DNA of 64,000 bases, from contig NZ_CP048602.1 of the NCBI RefSeq assembly GCF_012427705.1, positions 1,178,001-1,242,000 on the forward strand, read 5' to 3'. Below the pieces are notes generated by a model that was not told where the DNA came from, did no database searches, and saw nothing but the letters and a program-made list of their open reading frames with translations. This document shows positions 18,174 to 26,300 of the stretch, in pieces. Made by a program: the position numbers and the translations under genes. Within the stretch, counting starts at the first letter, position 1; each line of letters begins with the position of its first letter. The DNA comes from Vreelandella piezotolerans. GTDB taxonomy: Bacteria > Pseudomonadota > Gammaproteobacteria > Pseudomonadales > Halomonadaceae.

Positions 18174-18785
18174 TCAAGCCGCCATGACCATGGCCATGCG
18201 GCGCTCCAGCTCTTCGTAGAACGCCTCGACGCGCTCCGCGATGGTCCGGATCATGTCCTCGTCCCGGTAGGCGCGCTTCACAAACAGCGGCATCCCCGGC
18301 CAGTAGCTGACGAAGTCGATCCACTCCCGCTCGCTGACCCACAGGCCGCCCTGGCACTGGGCCAGGTGCTCCTGGGGCAGCTCATCGGCCAGCAGCAGCT
18401 CAATCTGGTATTTAGGCAGCTTGGTCTTGATCTCCACCAGGCCGTTGTTGTCCACCAAGCAATCCGGGGAGTAGCCCGCCCCGTGGTTGAGGATGATGCC
18501 CACCTGCTCCAGACGGGGCAGACCGGTGGCTTCGTGATAGAGCTCCCGGGCCACGGGCTCGAGCTCATGACCGCGCTGGGTGTGGGCGTTGCCCTGGAAG
18601 GCATCCGAGGGCTCGCCGGTAATGCGCTCACCGATCAGCTGGTGCATGTAGCTCAGCGCCCCGGTACCGAAGCCACCCGGCCCCTTGCCCTTGACCAGTA
18701 GGGTCTTCAACTCGGACATGGTGACGATGCCGAGACGGGCGGCATGCCACTCAGGCGTGCCCTGTTCCAGTGTCAGGATCTGCAT
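18174..18785 (-). CDS. YqaJ-family recombination exonuclease (lambda Exo-like)
   Basis: 203 residues. N-terminal [18 protein letters not shown] is the YqaJ start motif. The PD-(D/E)xK nuclease site appears as [22 protein letters not shown] near residue 105. These enzymes resect one DNA strand and hand it to a single-strand annealing protein, here the ERF protein encoded next to it. The start at 18785 follows AAGGAG; a longer frame starting 27 nt upstream has none. Confidence 0.9.
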   Translation of the reverse strand: MQILTLEQGTPEWHAARLGIVTMSELKTLLVKGKGPGGFGTGALSYMHQLIGERITGEPSDAFQGNAHTQRGHELEPVARELYHEATGLPRLEQVGIILNHGAGYSPDCLVDNNGLVEIKTKLPKYQIELLLADELPQEHLAQCQGGLWVSEREWIDFVSYWPGMPLFVKRAYRDEDMIRTIAERVEAFYEELERRMAMVMAA

Positions 18786-18843
18786 GACAATCTCCTTGGT
18801 GAAATGCGGCATAGCCAGCGAGGGAACGCCCCTCGCCGGGTTG

Positions 18844-19608
18844 TCAGTGCTGTTGACAGTTAGTTAGTGCTCGCTTTTGCAGCGAGGCGCGTAGCCTGTC
18901 GAAGTCGTCGCGCGGCACCTGCTCGGCATCGCCGTACTTGCCGACGAACCACTCCTGGGTGGCGGAAGGACAGGCGGCGATCAGCTGCCGGATCTGTCCC
19001 GCCTGGAAGGGCGTGACGAGCTTTACCGGTGCCGCGGCATGGCCGTCGTCGTCCTGGCCGCGGGTGGTGATGTTGAGCAAGGCGCACAACACATAGCGCT
19101 TGCCGTAGCTGGTGGAGGAGCCGAAGGCCTGCACGGCGTTCTTGCTGCCGCTGGTATCGGCCGGCAGCAGCATGCTGGTCTCCTCGCGGTGTCCGTCCTT
19201 GTGCATCAGCACACCGGTCACCTGAATGCCGCGTTCCTGGGTCTGGATGCGGAAGCTCACCGCGAAGCCATGCTTCTTCATGATCGGCCTGACGGTGTCG
19301 ACGATGTCCTCCAGGGTGGCGTAGCAGCCGGTGTTGGTGCGGCCCCGCTCGGCGATACTGGGCAGTTCGGTCTGCATGGCCGCCATGGCGGTGCTGTAAG
19401 CCATCAGCGCCTGGCGGTCGAGTACGCGCTCCTGCATCTGCAGCAGGCGCTCCATCTTGTCGATGTCGACCTCGGGGTTGAGGGCGGCCCGCTCGATCAC
19501 CTGGATGATCGCGGTGCTCTCCTGCAGGGGCTGAGCCATCGGCTCGGGAGTGAGCTGGCCGTTGGGCTGACTGCCCCGACGGCTCTGGGGAGGAATGGGC
19601 GTTGCCAT
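18844..19608 (-). CDS. ERF family single-strand annealing protein
   Basis: 254 residues. The central part (about 60-190) matches the ERF superfamily: PSIAERGRTNTGCYATLEDIV, then VTGVLMHKDGHREE and the AFGSSTSYGKRYVLCALLNI stretch with the conserved YxxRY-like core. It anneals complementary single strands in recombination together with the YqaJ exonuclease. The ATG at 19608 has GAGGTGA upstream. The last ~45 residues are a separate small C-terminal segment, common in this family. Confidence 0.87.
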   Translation of the reverse strand: MATPIPPQSRRGSQPNGQLTPEPMAQPLQESTAIIQVIERAALNPEVDIDKMERLLQMQERVLDRQALMAYSTAMAAMQTELPSIAERGRTNTGCYATLEDIVDTVRPIMKKHGFAVSFRIQTQERGIQVTGVLMHKDGHREETSMLLPADTSGSKNAVQAFGSSTSYGKRYVLCALLNITTRGQDDDGHAAAPVKLVTPFQAGQIRQLIAACPSATQEWFVGKYGDAEQVPRDDFDRLRASLQKRALTNCQQH

Positions 19609-19618
19609 GGGAATCACC

Positions 19619-19804
19619 TCACAGGTAGCGGTTGATGACGTCCGGGAGCTGCTCGGTGGGCACCGGCTCCAGGGAGACGACCACGCGGTAGACCTGGCCC
19701 TTGGCCAGCACATGGGTCTGGGCTTCACGCTCGCCGGCCCCCAGCAGCTGACGGGTCAGCTGGGTCAGGGCGCGGCAGATCTCGAATGACAGTCGCGATG
19801 ACAT
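19619..19804 (-). CDS. Small hypothetical protein in the recombination operon
   Basis: 61 residues. A good GGAGGATTCC lies before the ATG, and it ends 10 nt upstream of the ERF gene. No motif is recognised. The composition is ordinary and soluble. The position suggests co-expression with ERF, YqaJ and RadC. Confidence 0.6.
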   Translation of the reverse strand: MSSRLSFEICRALTQLTRQLLGAGEREAQTHVLAKGQVYRVVVSLEPVPTEQLPDVINRYL

Positions 19805-19920
19805 GGAATCCTCCAGAAGCAGAAACGCCCGGCCGAGGTGGGCCGGGCGCTATGCCGTGATGGGAATGGGTTGGATGAAGTGACGAGGCTTACTGCTGAT
19901 GTCGCTGCCGATGGAGCCAA

Positions 19921-20889
19921 TCAGGCCACCAGCGCCATGGCCGATTCCAGCGCCTTGTCCTTGAGGCTCGCCCCCTGGCCGAACCAGGCGGAGTCCATAC
20001 GGTAGTCGTTGCTGCGAGCACGCTTCTCGTGGTCGACGTACTCGGTGATGGCGTTGAGCAGGCCCCAGGCCGTGCCCTGGGCGGTGCAGAGCTGCGCTCC
20101 ACGCCCCTCCCCATGGAACAGCTTCTGGACGCGATTCAGTGCCCGGACGTTGGGCAGCTTGGAGGGATCGTCCTGCGGCTCCTCGGCGTTGCAGATCACC
20201 GACTGGAAGTAGCTCTGGATCTCCTCCTGGCTCACCTTGCGCTCGGCCAGGGTCTTCATGCGGTACATGAAGTCGTCCCACTGCGAGACCGAGATGCCCA
20301 GCTGCTGCTTCACCAGTTGCGGGCGGAACTCGGTGCTGTGCGGAACCTTCACGCCCTGGGCCATGCCATCCACGGCGATGGTCAGGGTGTTGTTGCAGAC
20401 CACCCGTACCGAGGTGGGCGTCGCCACCGTGGCAAGTGACCCGTCACAGGAGGTCGCCAGCAGCAGATAGGCATTCACTTGATCCTGCCCCTTCAGCGCC
20501 GTCCCTAGGCCACTACGGGCCAGCGCCCAGAACTTGCGGCCGCCCTTGAGCACCCCGGCGGTCTCCAGTTCGTAGCCGGCGTACTCGGTGAGGTCGCGGT
20601 AGAACTCCAGCACCTCCTCGGGCTGGACCACCTTGTAGCGCTGGGAGACCACCGACAGCGGGGTTCGGGTGTCGGAGCGGTAAAGCACCTTCTGCTCCGG
20701 GAAGGAGTGGATGCTGCCCAGGTGCCCAGCGCCATCGGCAATAAAGCGCACCGGGGACTCCTTGATGTGCCAGTCCATCCCGGCTTGTTCCCGCCATACT
20801 TCCAGCGGTTGATGACGCGACAGTTGCTGCCCCAGGCCATGCCAGGGCGTGTCCCCGATGTAAGCCATTTGCTCGATCAGATGGGCCAT
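19921..20889 (-). CDS. DUF932 phage/plasmid-like protein
   Basis: 322 residues from the ATG at 20889 (GGAG box 12 nt upstream). The N-terminal pattern DTPWHGLGQQLSRHQPLEVW and the middle segment YKVVQPEEVLEFYRDL are characteristic of DUF932/TIGR03299 proteins. These are found on phages, plasmids and ICEs next to recombination genes; their biochemical role is unknown. It heads the minus-strand recombination operon. Confidence 0.88.
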   Translation of the reverse strand: MAHLIEQMAYIGDTPWHGLGQQLSRHQPLEVWREQAGMDWHIKESPVRFIADGAGHLGSIHSFPEQKVLYRSDTRTPLSVVSQRYKVVQPEEVLEFYRDLTEYAGYELETAGVLKGGRKFWALARSGLGTALKGQDQVNAYLLLATSCDGSLATVATPTSVRVVCNNTLTIAVDGMAQGVKVPHSTEFRPQLVKQQLGISVSQWDDFMYRMKTLAERKVSQEEIQSYFQSVICNAEEPQDDPSKLPNVRALNRVQKLFHGEGRGAQLCTAQGTAWGLLNAITEYVDHEKRARSNDYRMDSAWFGQGASLKDKALESAMALVA

Positions 20890-21024
20890 GAGAATGACTC
20901 CTGCTTGAGTGTTTATCACGGCATAAAGGCCCGCCACCTCCAGGGCAGCGGGCTAACCGTGAATGCGTGTGAAAGGAAAAGACGAGAGAAGAGATGACCG
21001 GGAGCGGAGCGACACGCTCCATGG

Positions 21025-21357
21025 TTACTCGGCGTGGGGCCGGAAGGTGTGATGGCAGCGACAGCACTCAACGTTGTCGAGTACCTTGGTGTCCAGCTCC
21101 TCACCCAACCGGGCACCGGCGATGCCGCCTGCGGTGCCCCCGACCAGACCGCCAAAGACGGCCCCGGCCAGACTGCCAATGGTTGCCCCCAGAGGACCAC
21201 CCACCGCACCAACCAGGGCACCAGCCTTGGCCCCCGACAAAGCCCCGGCAGCGCCTGATGCGGTGCCCGCCACCGCTCCGGTTGTGCCGCCGACCTTGCG
21301 ACCGATGTTGCGGGTGATGACGTGATGCGAGCCGCAGCTCGGACAATGAATCGACAT
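21025..21357 (-). CDS. Glycine-zipper protein with terminal zinc-ribbon cysteines
   Basis: 110 residues from the ATG at 21357, preceded by a strong AGGAGGT box. It starts with a CPSCGSHH knuckle, continues with a long Gly/Ala-rich hydrophobic zipper (about residues 20-85) built from GxxxG repeats, and ends with a second CCRCHH knuckle. The two Cys pairs could form one zinc ribbon split by a membrane-inserting glycine zipper. Such proteins recur on ICE-like islands, and the function is unknown. Confidence 0.75.
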   Translation of the reverse strand: MSIHCPSCGSHHVITRNIGRKVGGTTGAVAGTASGAAGALSGAKAGALVGAVGGPLGATIGSLAGAVFGGLVGGTAGGIAGARLGEELDTKVLDNVECCRCHHTFRPHAE

Positions 21358-21968
21358 GCGCTTACCTCCTGTCGTGTGGTGTGAACGTTCATCGAAGCTA
21401 TCGCCTGACAGCTTCATGGAGGTAATACAGGGCTGAGATTATTTTGAATCGAATCGGTAGGTGGGCAGCCAGTATTCCCATGGCGAGCCTTGTCTTCGAC
21501 ACTAACTTTTTCAATCGCTTACGGCCCAACTTCCTGGTGGATACCGTCCTTGATAGCTCTTGTCTCCCCGTAGTCTCTACCTGAGCCATCCATGCTAATT
21601 TGGCTTTGTATGTTATTAGTTATAGCCAATAGCTCTAATAGGGATAACCAGTAGACTCAGAGAGAGCAATGGGCTCACGTAGTAAGAGCCCACAAGGCAG
21701 AACAGGAGAGAGAGGCGAAAGACTGGGAGGGACGATCCCCCAAAGGATCGCACCGACTCCCTGACAGCGAGAAAGACACCGGAGAAAGCATCGAGGGAGT
21801 GACGGCGAAGCCGAATCACGACACGTCCTCAGGTAGGGAATCTTTGGTCGCGATGGGCAGGCCTCCTTTCTGGTGACCTGACCCGTTGCCCGGTGGTGAC
21901 GTAAATTTCTACAGGCCTCGGCGATGGTACGAGCGAAACGCTCCACGACCATCAACAGAGGCTTTCCC
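21358..21968. other. Divergent intergenic region with a stem-loop before the YagK/YfjJ gene
   Basis: About 610 nt without a convincing gene. A 63-codon minus-strand ORF (21398-21589) has no ribosome site. At 21923-21953 an interrupted hairpin (gatggt, gagcg, aaa, cgctc, accatc) ends 15 nt before the ATG of the next gene and could control its translation or mark a replication or nicking site. A weaker gggctc/gagccc hairpin is near 21670. Confidence 0.5.
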
Positions 21969-23114
21969 ATGTACGACGATGTTTACGACGACACCCTGAA
22001 CGAGACCGACATGCTGGCCATCTGCCAAGGCATGGACGCTACCGTGTTGGAAACCACCGCCCTGGGCCAGGAGATCGCCACGCTGTCTCACCACCTGTGG
22101 CGACAGGACGTGATCGAGGTGGATCGCCAACTCAAGGCATTGGCGACGACAGAGACCTTGCTGGACAGCCAGCGCTTAATGCTGCCGGATGGCTACGGCA
22201 GCGATATCGTGGTGCTGGCACCGGACGCTCTGCTGGACACGCTGACCACGCTCTACACGGTGCTGATGACGATATTCCAGGAGACCGATATCGGTCAGCA
22301 CTACCGGCCGAGCCCCTACGCTCTGCGTTTTCTGTGGGCGTTTGCGAGCAGTGCGTACCTGCGCGAGGCAGGGTTTCATCAGCCTCCCAGCATGAGTCGG
22401 CAGGTAGCCGAGCAGACCGTGATGGAGCTCAACCAACGCCTGACGGCCTGGTACCAATGCCTAAAGCAGCCGGACTTTGTCTACGAGTGCAATAAAAATC
22501 GCCGCAATAGCCGCAACAACTACCAGCGTCTCCAGGCGTTGATGGATGCTCTGTTCGCTCGCCATAGCCGCCTGACGGTACTGAGAGTGGATCTAAGTTA
22601 TAGCGAGCATGATGGTCCCTCCATCGACTACGAGACAGCACGCTACCATCGTAAGCAGCTGTGTCAGGCATTCCACACGAACCCGCTCTTCAAGCACTTG
22701 CTCGGCTTTGCCTGGAAGCTGGAGTGGAAGCCCAAGAAAGGCTTCCATTATCACTTCGTGTTCTTCTTCCACGGCCACCACGTGCAGGAAGACGTTACCC
22801 AGGCCCGGCGTATCGGCGAGCTGTGGGCGCGCTCGATCACCGGGGGCCAAGGCCATTACTTCAACTGCAATCGCAATGCGGAGAACGTGTACCACTACAA
22901 CGCCTTGGGACGCATCGAGTATCACGACTTTGAGAAGCGGCGCGGGTTGGATTACATTGCTCGCTACCTGACCAAGGTCGACGAATACGCCGCCATGCTG
23001 GTGACAGGGCGCAAGTTCCAGACCAGCCCCATGCCCCATGTACCGGCAGGACCTCGCCCTGGGCGTCCACGTCAGCCCCCCGCCACCTGGTGTTACGGCG
23101 AGCTCAGTTTCTGA
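21969..23114 (+). CDS. YagK/YfjJ (inovirus Gp2-like) protein
   Basis: 381 residues. The C-terminal half carries the YagK/YfjJ C-terminal-domain pattern: LRVDLSYS, then the His-rich motif FHYHFVFFFHGHH near residue 260, GQGHYFNCNRN and YIARYLTKVDEY. Related domains occur in replication-associated proteins of inoviruses and in E. coli prophage genes. The HxH-type motif and the Y-x-x-Y-x-x-K recall HUH endonucleases, but I have not verified an HUH fold. It is probably involved in replication or mobilisation of the element. The N-terminal 170 residues are unrecognised. Confidence 0.75.
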   Translation: MYDDVYDDTLNETDMLAICQGMDATVLETTALGQEIATLSHHLWRQDVIEVDRQLKALATTETLLDSQRLMLPDGYGSDIVVLAPDALLDTLTTLYTVLMTIFQETDIGQHYRPSPYALRFLWAFASSAYLREAGFHQPPSMSRQVAEQTVMELNQRLTAWYQCLKQPDFVYECNKNRRNSRNNYQRLQALMDALFARHSRLTVLRVDLSYSEHDGPSIDYETARYHRKQLCQAFHTNPLFKHLLGFAWKLEWKPKKGFHYHFVFFFHGHHVQEDVTQARRIGELWARSITGGQGHYFNCNRNAENVYHYNALGRIEYHDFEKRRGLDYIARYLTKVDEYAAMLVTGRKFQTSPMPHVPAGPRPGRPRQPPATWCYGELSF

Positions 23115-23279
23115 CCTCTCTACCTGCCTATGCTATGTCACGCCCCGGCAATCACGGGAAAACGTCAGGGATTCCGCCCCGCCGACGACCAACGCCGGGT
23201 TTGTTTTCACGCCACACGAGACTCGGCCTGCCCCTTGATGGGGAGCAGGCCTTCTTCGTTTCACCATAAGGAGTTCGCC

Positions 23280-23693
23280 ATGTTCCCGTTCCGCTTCCGA
23301 CAGGATACCCATCAGAACGCCGCAGACGCCGTTCAGCCAAATGCAAGCCACACAAGTAGCCCATTGCCCTGGCAGAGCGCTGCCGACGCGCCAGAGGACG
23401 CTCAGCGTCGGCTCGATGCGATGGAGCGGGATCAGCCTAAGCGACGCTTGATCCGGGATGCGAAGGCACTGGCCAAGATCCGCAAGATCACTCAGGCTCA
23501 GATGGCTGAAGAGGTGGGTGTGCCGCACCGGACCCTCGAGGAGTGGTTACAATTCCGGCGGATGCCCAAGGCCCCCGGGACAACGCTTCTTCGGCGGTGG
23601 GTAGAGACGTATCACCGCGAGGACTTAAAAACTTCCCACATCGACTCCCCTCCCAAGAGTACTTCAACACAGCGATCATCTCAGTACCAGTAG
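23280..23693 (+). CDS. Small helix-turn-helix protein
   Basis: 137 residues from the ATG at 23280 (AAGGAG 8 nt upstream). The N-terminal third is disordered and Gln/Asn-rich. A Cro/XRE-like helix-turn-helix is seen as KITQAQMAEEVGVPHRTLEEWLQFRRMP near residue 80. It is probably a regulator of the island. It lies downstream of the YagK/YfjJ gene in the same direction. Confidence 0.7.
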   Translation: MFPFRFRQDTHQNAADAVQPNASHTSSPLPWQSAADAPEDAQRRLDAMERDQPKRRLIRDAKALAKIRKITQAQMAEEVGVPHRTLEEWLQFRRMPKAPGTTLLRRWVETYHREDLKTSHIDSPPKSTSTQRSSQYQ

Positions 23694-23743
23694 CGCAGTG
23701 AGCTCGCTCTGCTGCTGGTTCACCCTCACAGGAGATGATCACC

Positions 23744-23902
23744 ATGGCGAAAGGTAAGACACCCATGACCCAGGCAGCTGCCTCACGTATCCAGAGCAGC
23801 ACGGCAAAATCGAGTGGTGGCAAAGTGTCACCGGGTGACTTTGCTGCTCGAGCTGCCAAGGCGGCCGCTCACAATACTGGTGGTAGTCGCGGTAAGAGGT
23901 AG
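23744..23902 (+). CDS. 52-residue basic Ala/Ser-rich protein
   Basis: A short frame with a GGAGATG box before the ATG. The product begins MAKGKTPMTQAAASRIQ and ends GGSRGKR, and is strongly basic and low-complexity. Similar small proteins with AxRIQS repeats are frequent on ICE-like islands. Function unknown. Given the position after the helix-turn-helix gene, it is likely expressed with it. Confidence 0.65.
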   Translation: MAKGKTPMTQAAASRIQSSTAKSSGGKVSPGDFAARAAKAAAHNTGGSRGKR

Positions 23903-23926
23903 CGTTTCAGTGCTATGGTCCCAGGC

Positions 23927-25204
23927 TCACCGCTGGTGAGCCTGGGCTTTGACGTGTGCCCAATAGTCCGGATAACTCGAGAATCTGGCTAACAGCCAAT
24001 CTCGATTCAAGTGCACGGTAAGGGATGGGTCTTCCTGCAATTGCTTTTCAAGGTTAGCTAGCTCTTGTTCGATCCAATTTGTCCAAGCGGTTGCAACATG
24101 AGTCATTATTAGTGGCATGAAGGCGCCATAGCTCTCGCCGGTTAAGGATTCGATAAAAGCGATCAACTGATCTATTTTGGGAGCTGTGCCAGTTCTCCAT
24201 TCTTTGAGCCTGCTGCGGCGTGTCTCATTAGCAGCGTTATGAATGTCCTCTAAGGTTGCCTGATCACCGACACGAGTCCGTGTGATCGAGGGGGTCGGTA
24301 GGTGCAGTGACATGGTGCGGTACGACATCGGTTTCTCGCTATTTAGCGAGAATGCGCCAAGCCAGAGTTCGTACAGCCGATATGTCGGCGTGACGAGTTT
24401 TTCTCCTTCAAGAAATGGCATCAATTGCCCCATGCCACCGTGGTTGACCAGAGCATCTGTCAGTGTGTCTGGAATCCTGAGTGATTCTTTTATTTTCAGC
24501 ATGTCAGTCATGAAGCTGGCAAGGAGCTGATGATAAAAATCCACCCGGAGGCAAAATAAAACTTTTAATGCTTCTGCTACCAGCTCTGTCGTTCTCTGCT
24601 GACCAGGCCGACTGGCATCGATCATGGCAGTGCTATAGCTTCGGATCTCCTGTGAGTTGAGCAAAGTATGGTGTCGGAACACTTCGCAAATGGCCTTGCG
24701 CATTCGTGTAAGTTTCTCTTCAGGCGAGGTCTCCATCTTCCTGGCCTGATGGCATGTCAGAATCAGTTGCCTCTCCGCTTTGGCGCGCTTCTCCAGGAAA
24801 GAGAGCGTCAGGGGGAGTTCGAGCTTCTGTATCGGCTGATGCTGGTTGATTCCCTCGAGAAGTCCTTGGCTGAACACCAGCCACTTGGTTCCATTAGTAT
24901 CTCTAACTATAGGCTCTTTCGGAGTAATATGACTGAGCAGATCAGCCATATTTTTTTGTTCCGCCACTTTATGGAGGTTTCTCTCGATCTTCTCGGCAAT
25001 GCGAGGAGAAACTCCATTCCGGTAGGCCTTCTTGAGAGTCTGCCTATGGACTGGTGTCAGTTTTAGACTTTCATCTTCCTGCATGCGATGGAGGAGCGTG
25101 TGCATGCCGGTGCACTTATCATCGAGCCAGCCGACAAGCTCCCATACCGGTGGCATGAACGGAAAAAGGGTGTCGGGCATATTGATGATGACTTTCTCTG
25201 CCAT
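23927..25204 (-). CDS. Hypothetical protein, 425 residues
   Basis: No family recognised. The N-terminal 100 residues include a helix-rich segment (TPVHRQTLKKAYRNGVSPRIAEKIERNL) that could be a DNA-binding helix-turn-helix. The rest looks all-helical and soluble. It is convergent with the preceding small gene and divergent from the SH3 gene. It stands alone on its strand immediately before the defence operon, a position often taken by a regulator, but that is an inference. Confidence 0.7.
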   Translation of the reverse strand: MAEKVIINMPDTLFPFMPPVWELVGWLDDKCTGMHTLLHRMQEDESLKLTPVHRQTLKKAYRNGVSPRIAEKIERNLHKVAEQKNMADLLSHITPKEPIVRDTNGTKWLVFSQGLLEGINQHQPIQKLELPLTLSFLEKRAKAERQLILTCHQARKMETSPEEKLTRMRKAICEVFRHHTLLNSQEIRSYSTAMIDASRPGQQRTTELVAEALKVLFCLRVDFYHQLLASFMTDMLKIKESLRIPDTLTDALVNHGGMGQLMPFLEGEKLVTPTYRLYELWLGAFSLNSEKPMSYRTMSLHLPTPSITRTRVGDQATLEDIHNAANETRRSRLKEWRTGTAPKIDQLIAFIESLTGESYGAFMPLIMTHVATAWTNWIEQELANLEKQLQEDPSLTVHLNRDWLLARFSSYPDYWAHVKAQAHQR

Positions 25205-25408
25205 TGAGTGACCTCCAAGTCAGTATTCTCCCCGCACAGGGTGATCTCTCTAACCTACCCCATTCCCAAGTCGTTAAGTATAATTCAGCTTCGCTGCCTG
25301 AGCTGTTATGATAGCGATGCGGAGGATCGGGCCGGCTGCACACGCCGCCATGCAGCAGCTTCTGGGATACCATGCCAGTGGGGGCATAAGGGAACTGAGG
25401 GGGGGGGA

Positions 25409-26071
25409 ATGACAAAAATTCTATTATTTGCGTTGTTGTGGCTGATGCCGGTGGCTATGGCGGTGGCCATGCCGATCGGGATGACAACGGCCCAGTCATT
25501 GAATGTCCGGTCAGCACCATCGGGTGAGGTAGTGGACTCTTTGCCAATGGGCACGGTTGCTGGCGTGCTGGATATGCAGGGGGACTGGCTGAAGGTCATG
25601 TACTTCGAGGGAGGGGATACCAGCCGTTCTCGCGAAGGCTGGATTCACGGCCAGTACTTCCGCTTGACCTCCGCGTCCGGTGTTGGTGGCTCGAGCTGCG
25701 AAACGGAATATCGTTCCGGGGCAGAGGTCTGCCTGAATATCATCGATACCAACCTCGATTGTCGCGAAGACTTCTCCAGCGACACCTACCGGAGCTGCGA
25801 CGTCACTGCCGAGTACGAACTGACGACCGACTACCGTGGGCAGTCGTCCCTGGGGGTGGATGTCTCCTGCGACGCCGAGATTACCCATCACGCCATCAAC
25901 GGCAGGCGACGCAGTAGTTCAGAGTCAGACTGGTTCAGCCACTCGCTGTACTCACAGAGCTCCGACTGGAACTCTATGAATTTATCCTTCAGATTCAATA
26001 CGTTTGATGAGATCCGTCGTGTTCAACTCGATTCGGTGACGTGCCGCATCGAGAGCGTTCAGCTGTGGTAG
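25409..26071 (+). CDS. Secreted SH3-domain protein
   Basis: 220 residues from the ATG at 25409, chosen because it begins a signal peptide (MTKILLFALLWLMPVAMAVA). A G-run directly upstream can serve as ribosome site. A bacterial SH3 (SH3b) domain follows: SLNVRSAPSGEVVDSLPMG, then GDWLKV and REGWIHGQYF. The C-terminal ~120 residues contain five or six Cys and no known motif, presumably a disulfide-bonded periplasmic domain. It may bind peptidoglycan. Its link with the island functions is unknown. Confidence 0.75.
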   Translation: MTKILLFALLWLMPVAMAVAMPIGMTTAQSLNVRSAPSGEVVDSLPMGTVAGVLDMQGDWLKVMYFEGGDTSRSREGWIHGQYFRLTSASGVGGSSCETEYRSGAEVCLNIIDTNLDCREDFSSDTYRSCDVTAEYELTTDYRGQSSLGVDVSCDAEITHHAINGRRRSSSESDWFSHSLYSQSSDWNSMNLSFRFNTFDEIRRVQLDSVTCRIESVQLW

Positions 26072-26109
26072 CCGGGGCAAGGGGAGGAAGGGCTCGCCAT
26101 TCATGACAA

Positions 26110-26130
26110 GAGGGCCTCAAGCTGGCCCTC
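26110..26130 (+). terminator. Weak hairpin after the SH3 gene
   Basis: gagggcc / ggccctc with a 7-nt loop, about 40 nt after the stop. There is no T-run, so termination is uncertain. Confidence 0.4.
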
Positions 26131-26300
26131 ATCCCCCTTACCTATCTTAGTCAACTGGCGTAACATGACCTCCTAATACCCATAAGCGAGCTGGCCAGGG
26201 GTCTACGCCTCGTCGAAGCATCCCTATGCCGGCCTTGAACCTCGTCGCTGATCAGAGGGGCACCTTGGTCGGCAGCAAGCAGCACTGCAGGGAGCAACCG

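Noticed and set aside
21398..21589. 63-codon minus-strand ORF after the glycine-zipper gene
   Set aside because: No ribosome site. Basic translation without motif. Possible but not supportable.
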